A DNA stretch of 17,712 nucleotides from an uncultured Desulfobacterales bacterium (GTDB lineage Bacteria; Desulfobacterota; Desulfobacteria; Desulfobacterales; JAFDCJ01), in the NCBI GenBank assembly GCA_945787595.1, contig CALZJV010000043.1, forward strand, positions 18,044 to 35,755, written 5' to 3'. The notes beneath the pieces are model-generated. The model ran no database searches, had not been told where the DNA came from, and was given only the letters and a program-made list of their open reading frames with translations. Shown here piece after piece: positions 14,444-17,712 of this stretch. Position numbers and translations under genes: made by a program. Positions within the stretch are counted from its first letter, which is position 1. Each line of letters starts with the position of its first letter.

Positions 14444-14478
14444 AATGACGATTGAAAATTGAAAATTGAAGAATTAAG
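14444..14478. repeat. 7-bp array, ATTGAAA type, directly after the dapB stop
   Basis: Starting on the very next base after the dapB TAG are AATGACG, ATTGAAA, ATTGAAA, ATTGAAG, AATTAAG. The following 14479-14640 contain a CTGTCGT/ACGACAG inverted pair (14484-14490, 14550-14556) and an AGCGAAGCG word (14623-14631) but no gene. Confidence 0.8.
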
Positions 14479-14641
14479 GAATTCTGTCGTTTTTATAGTT
14501 TTCTCGTTTGGGCCCTTAAATCTGAATTTTTTCCTCCAGAGGCTGACCTACGACAGTTTTCCGACCCAAAAAATATCGAAGACTACCTCCGGCGGATCCT
14601 TTTAAATCGTAAAAAAAGATAGAGCGAAGCGATCCCATCCT

Positions 14642-14699
14642 TCGTCAATCGTCAATCGACATTCGTCATTCCAAATGTTCGTCAATCTTCATTCCACCC
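14642..14699. repeat. 7-bp array, TCGTCAN type, overlapping the displaced alaS tail
   Basis: Units TCGTCAA, TCGTCAA, TCGACAT, TCGTCAT, a 9-nt irregular unit TCCAAATGT, then TCGTCAA, TCTTCAT, TCCACCC. On the minus strand the array overlaps the last codons (MKIDEHLE) of the frame that encodes the AlaS C-terminus, so the repeat meets or replaces the end of that gene. Confidence 0.85.
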
Positions 14700-14776
14700 G
14701 CCTGTCCGACAACCTCATAGGCTTTTTCCAGCGCTTGATCCAGCATTTGCGGCTGGTTCCCGCCGGCCTGCGCCAT
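14666..14776 (-). other. Displaced C-terminal coding segment of alaS (other frame)
   Basis: Out of frame with the main alaS reading frame, this stretch reads MAQAGGNQPQMLDQALEKAY followed by EVVGQ. MAQAGG is the second half of the RPDMAQAGG motif that closes the glycine-rich C-Ala domain of bacterial AlaRS. The main frame stops being AlaS-like after GSTAGAKVM (M814, bases 14780-14778), four bases before this segment's ATG. So roughly 35 family residues are missing between the two and the frame has shifted. The segment is 36 codons, its last eight repeat-derived. It probably marks an in-gene deletion at the ATGCATG junction, or an assembly error, rather than a separate gene. Confidence 0.8.
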
Positions 14777-17219
14777 GCATGACCTTGGCGCCGGCGGTGC
14801 TTCCCAGGACCACAATACCGGACTTGATCTTGTCTTTGAATTGATCGGCCAGATTCCTCAAGGCAGCCGGCGTATCCACCGATACTCTTTGGGCCATCAA
14901 TTTAACACCGTTTATTGATTTAACAGTTTCGCGCGAGGCATCTGTTTTTTCTGTGGCCAGCTTGGTTTTCAGATGATCCACCTCTTTTTCAAAAGCTTTA
15001 ACATCCGACATCATTTTTTGGACCCTTCCAGGAACGAATTCTATCTTCTCCTTCAGCAATTGAGCCGTATCCTGTAAAACCCGCGATGTCTTCAGGGTGT
15101 ATGCCAGGGCGTCCTCTGCGGTTACAGCCTCAATTCGCCTGACCCCCGACGAAACACTGGACTCACTGACTATTCTGAATAGACCGATATCGCCCGTTTG
15201 GCCGGTGTGCGTTCCGCCGCAAAGCTCCTTGCTGAAATCTGTCAGGGAAACAACACGTACGCGATCCCCGTATTTTTCCTCAAAGAGAGCCGTTGCACCG
15301 GATTTGAATGCATCATCCGCGTCCATTTCCTGTGTGTTCGTTGGGATGTTTTCACGGATACGCTGGTTGACGAGGCGTTCGATGTTGTCCCGGGTATCGC
15401 TATTCACCAGGGAGAAATGCGTGAAATCAAAGCGCAGTCTATCCGGGGCCACCAGGGAGCCGGCCTGTTTGACATGATCTCCGAGAACCTGGCGCAATAC
15501 CGCATGCAGAATATGGGTGGCGGTATGATTCAAGGCAGTGGCCTGGCGTCTGGCACCGTCCACATGCAAGCTGACCGCCGCACCTTTTGGGATCCGACCG
15601 GAAATCACTTTACCCTTGTGTATGATAAGTCCGGTGGGATCTTTAACCGTGTCCTGCACGGCCATTTCAAAATCGGATCCGGTTATCGTACCGGCATCAC
15701 CGATCTGCCCGCCGGCTTCTGCGTAAAACGGGGTCACTTCCGTCACGACTTCAATCTGCTGGCCAGGCTCGGCCTCGGTGATCTCATGGCCGTCAGCCAC
15801 CATAACCAATATTTTGGAGTCAGCCGTCAGGGTCTGGTATCCCACAAATTCGGGTTTGACCCCCCGGGCTGAAAGGTGTTTATAGGCATCGCTGATTTCG
15901 TCAAAGGTCGCCACAGACCTGGATCGGGTCCGCTGCCGCTCCATGGCCTGATCAAATCCGACCATGTCAAGGCTCATATTTTCATCCCGGATGACGTCCT
16001 GCACGATATCCACCGGGAATCCGTAGGTGTCGTACAATTTGAATATAACCTCCCCGGGTATGCAGTTTCGACCGTCGCCTTTAATCTCTGATAGGCAATC
16101 GTTTAAGAGCTTCAGGCCGGTGTCCAGGGTTTCCATAAACCTGATCTCCTCATTTTTAATAACATTGGTGATAAAAGCAGATGCCTCGGAAAGTTCGGGA
16201 TAAGCCTGCTTCATGATGTCAAACACTGTCTCGGCGGTTTGGTAAAGAAATGGCCGCTTGAGCCCGATATTGCGACCGTAGCGAATCGCTCGACGCATGA
16301 TTCTGCGCAGCACATAGCCCCGTCCCTCATTGGAGGGCAAAATGCCGTCGCCGATAAGAAATGCAGCCGCGCGGCTGTGATCTGCAATCACTTTCAAAGC
16401 CACATCGGTCTCAGGGGACTCACCTAGTTTTCTTTCAGCCAGATTTTCAGCTTTTTCTATGATCGGCCGGATGAGATCCGTGTCATAATTGGTCGGTACA
16501 TTCTGAATGATCGTCACCATGCGTTCAAGCCCCAAACCGGTATCGATGCTCGGTTTGGGCAGCGGGGTCATTTCCCCGGAAGCATCACGGTTATACTGCA
16601 TAAACACCAGGTTCCATATTTCCAGATACCGATCGCAGTCGCAGCCGGCGGTGCACTCCGGCCGTTCACATCCGTATTGCTCACCGCGATCCATCAGAAT
16701 CTCCGAACACGGCCCGCACGGTCCCGTATCACCCATGGACCAGAAATTATCTTCCTCACCCAATCTCACAATGCGGTCCTCCGGCAGACCAATCAGTTTA
16801 TGCCAGAGATCATAGGCGTCATCATCATCGAGGTAAACCGATGCCCACAGTTTGTCTTCCGGCAATCCATACCCATTGGTTAAAAGGTCCCAGGCATATT
16901 CAACAGCGCCCTTCTTGAAATAATCGCCGAAGGAAAAATTACCGAGCATCTCAAAAAACGTGTGGTGCCGCGCGGTATAGCCGACATTCTCCAGATCATT
17001 GTGCTTGCCGCCGGCACGAACGCATTTTTGGGATGTGGTTGCCCGGGCATAGCCTCTTTTTTCCTCGCCCAGGAACAGGCGTTTGAATTGCACCATTCCG
17101 GCATTGATAAAAAGCAGCGTGGGATCTTCCTGGGGCACCAGTGAGGCGCTTCGAACAATCTGGTGATCATGTGTTTTAAAATATTCAAGAAATTGTCTGC
17201 GTATATCGTTTCCTGTCAT
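14715..17219 (-). CDS. alaS: Alanyl-tRNA synthetase with deleted, frameshifted C-terminus
   Basis: 834 residues as read. The class II aminoacylation core is intact: LFINAGMVQFK (36-46), TSQKCVRAGGKHNDLENVGY (62-81), HHTFFEMLGNFSFGDYF (85-101), GPCGPCSEI (166-174) and DTGLGLERM (226-234). The editing domain has its zinc/active-site residues H565, H569 (HTATH), C667 and H671 (CGGTH). Residues about 705-775 form the coiled-coil linker. After GSTAGAKVM (806-814) homology stops: the last 20 residues are frameshifted, and the normal tail lies in another frame at 14666-14776. The family usually runs to about 875-880, so the C-Ala oligomerisation/tRNA-elbow domain is broken. Charging and editing centres are present, so partial function is plausible. 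GGAGA precedes the ATG. A 7-bp repeat occupies the leader. Confidence 0.93.
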   Translation of the reverse strand: MTGNDIRRQFLEYFKTHDHQIVRSASLVPQEDPTLLFINAGMVQFKRLFLGEEKRGYARATTSQKCVRAGGKHNDLENVGYTARHHTFFEMLGNFSFGDYFKKGAVEYAWDLLTNGYGLPEDKLWASVYLDDDDAYDLWHKLIGLPEDRIVRLGEEDNFWSMGDTGPCGPCSEILMDRGEQYGCERPECTAGCDCDRYLEIWNLVFMQYNRDASGEMTPLPKPSIDTGLGLERMVTIIQNVPTNYDTDLIRPIIEKAENLAERKLGESPETDVALKVIADHSRAAAFLIGDGILPSNEGRGYVLRRIMRRAIRYGRNIGLKRPFLYQTAETVFDIMKQAYPELSEASAFITNVIKNEEIRFMETLDTGLKLLNDCLSEIKGDGRNCIPGEVIFKLYDTYGFPVDIVQDVIRDENMSLDMVGFDQAMERQRTRSRSVATFDEISDAYKHLSARGVKPEFVGYQTLTADSKILVMVADGHEITEAEPGQQIEVVTEVTPFYAEAGGQIGDAGTITGSDFEMAVQDTVKDPTGLIIHKGKVISGRIPKGAAVSLHVDGARRQATALNHTATHILHAVLRQVLGDHVKQAGSLVAPDRLRFDFTHFSLVNSDTRDNIERLVNQRIRENIPTNTQEMDADDAFKSGATALFEEKYGDRVRVVSLTDFSKELCGGTHTGQTGDIGLFRIVSESSVSSGVRRIEAVTAEDALAYTLKTSRVLQDTAQLLKEKIEFVPGRVQKMMSDVKAFEKEVDHLKTKLATEKTDASRETVKSINGVKLMAQRVSVDTPAALRNLADQFKDKIKSGIVVLGSTAGAKVMHGAGRREPAANAGSSAGKSL

Positions 17220-17237
17220 CTAAATCTCCGGTTTTGT

Positions 17238-17272
17238 GTTACGGGTTGCGCGTTTCGGGTTGCGAGTTACGG
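17238..17272. repeat. 7-bp array, GTTNCGN type, in the alaS leader
   Basis: Five heptamers: GTTACGG, GTTGCGC, GTTTCGG, GTTGCGA, GTTACGG. It begins about 19 bases upstream of the alaS ATG, so it would be transcribed as leader RNA. The same vocabulary reappears at 17547-17581, on the far side of the TCTG array. Bases 17273-17395 hold nothing recognisable. Confidence 0.85.
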
Positions 17273-17395
17273 ACAAAAAGGGCTTAGAAAAGGGCATCGC
17301 GCATAGAGTAAGACATCGCTCAATGGAAGGTGCAGGAGGATCAAAAGATTTGAGGGTATGAACTATCCATGCAATCTGATTTCCGGCATCCGTAA

Positions 17396-17535
17396 TCTGT
17401 TTTCTGTCCTCTGTTTTCTGTCCTCTGTTTTCTGTCCTCTGTTTTCTGTCCTCTGTTTTCTGCCCTCTGTTTTCTGTCCTCTGTTTTCTGTCCTCTGTTT
17501 TCTGTCCTCTGTTTTCTGTCCTCTGTTTTCTGCCC
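17396..17535. repeat. Perfect 20-unit 7-bp array with 14-bp and 70-bp higher-order periods
   Basis: Twenty uninterrupted heptamers alternate TCTGTTT with TCTGTCC, giving ten 14-bp units. In units 5 and 10 the second heptamer is TCTGCCC, so 17396-17465 and 17466-17535 are identical 70-bp blocks. Because 7 is coprime to 3, long frames stay open through it on both strands (a 14-residue repeat with RKQRTEN and RGQKTED halves on the minus strand). These are repeat translations with no ribosome site, not proteins. Confidence 0.97.
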
Positions 17536-17546
17536 TCTAATGTCAT

Positions 17547-17581
17547 GTTGCGGGTTGCGCGTTACAGGTCGAAGGTTTTGA
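17547..17581. repeat. 7-bp array, GTTGCGG type
   Basis: Heptamers GTTGCGG, GTTGCGC, GTTACAG, GTCGAAG, GTTTTGA. It decays to the right. It shares GTTGCGC exactly with the array in the alaS leader and lies 11 bases after the TCTG array. Confidence 0.75.
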
Positions 17582-17596
17582 ACTTTTCTTCGCTTT

Positions 17597-17654
17597 GAGC
17601 CTTAAGCCTTGAGCCTTGAGCCTTATCCGCTTTCAGCTTTCAGCCTTGAGTCCT
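17597..17654. repeat. 7-bp array, NAGCYTT type
   Basis: Heptamers GAGCCTT, AAGCCTT, GAGCCTT, GAGCCTT, a 9-nt irregular unit, CAGCTTT, CAGCCTT, GAGTCCT. It is the fourth distinct vocabulary within 420 bases. Bases 17655-17712 carry nothing I recognise. Confidence 0.85.
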
Positions 17655-17712
17655 CCAGAAAGACGGCGGATCTTCGACCCTGAGCTTCTGCTTCTTTCCG
17701 CATTCCTCATTT

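Noticed and set aside
15198..15872. 224-codon rightward open frame
   Set aside because: Antisense shadow of alaS, whose catalytic and editing motifs are unmistakable in the other strand.
17358..17540. 60-codon rightward frame (MNYPCNL...) through the same array
   Set aside because: Same reason; an AGGAGG sits nearby at about 17335-17340 but too far from the ATG, and the product is pure repeat.
17220..17546. 108-codon leftward open frame with RKQRTEN/RGQKTED repeats upstream of alaS
   Set aside because: It is the translation of the 7-bp TCTG array; 7 is coprime to 3 so all frames stay open. It has no ribosome site or non-repeat domain.

Overview
The window looks like chromosomal DNA of an anaerobic Gram-negative bacterium, most likely one of the Desulfobacterota (the sulfate-reducing/syntrophic 'deltaproteobacteria'). 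The grounds are a four-subunit 2-oxoacid:ferredoxin oxidoreductase in the order ferredoxin-alpha-beta-gamma followed by hisC and cmk, a plant-type dihydrodipicolinate reductase, a long PlsB, and the style of the intergenic DNA. This is inference from gene content; no phylogeny was run. No tRNA, rRNA, CRISPR array, intact insertion sequence or prophage was seen.

Layout. Positions 1-5952 are a leftward block: a MinD/CobQ-like ATPase (TTG start, good promoter at 6046-6074), then a ferredoxin subunit, VorB-type alpha, TPP-binding beta and gamma subunits, hisC (4-nt overlap with gamma), and the 5' part of cmk, which leaves the window at base 1. Positions 5953-6594 are non-coding, with hairpins and a 222-bp inverted-repeat-bounded element. 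Rightward genes follow: a NamZ/DUF1343 exo-N-acetylmuramidase, and an RNase H-domain protein 25 nt downstream. A small leftward membrane protein (8701-9000) separates these from plsB, which overlaps by 4 nt a fused MurU-AmgK gene, and then dapB. The right end holds a leftward alaS whose 3' end is damaged by an internal deletion and frameshift.

Functional threads. (1) The oxidoreductase would exchange electrons between 2-oxoacids, CoA and ferredoxin. (2) NamZ and the MurU-AmgK fusion together suggest salvage of N-acetylmuramic acid from peptidoglycan into UDP-MurNAc, with dapB supplying meso-diaminopimelate for the same polymer. (3) plsB starts phospholipid synthesis.

The most unusual thing is in the spacers. 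Most intergenic stretches carry degenerate tandem arrays with an exact 7-bp period, each locus using its own 'vocabulary' of heptamers (TCTGNNN, GTTNCGN, MTTCCNN, ATTGAAN, TCGTCAN, NAGCYTT, NNNCTGG), plus one 9-bp array in front of cmk. Several arrays begin or end within a few bases of stop codons. One has apparently supplied the start codon and first ~10 codons of the RNase H gene, and one runs into the displaced 3' end of alaS. A 199-bp near-palindromic MITE-like element lies at 5020-5218.

Non-coding stretches over 300 bases: 426-754 (9-bp array, vague 7-8-bp periodicity, TCTG array); 4795-5253 (palindromes, ATTGAAT-type heptads, MITE-like element); 5953-6594 (promoter, hairpins, inverted-repeat element); 17220-17712 (four heptad arrays, with nothing recognised at 17273-17395 or after 17654).
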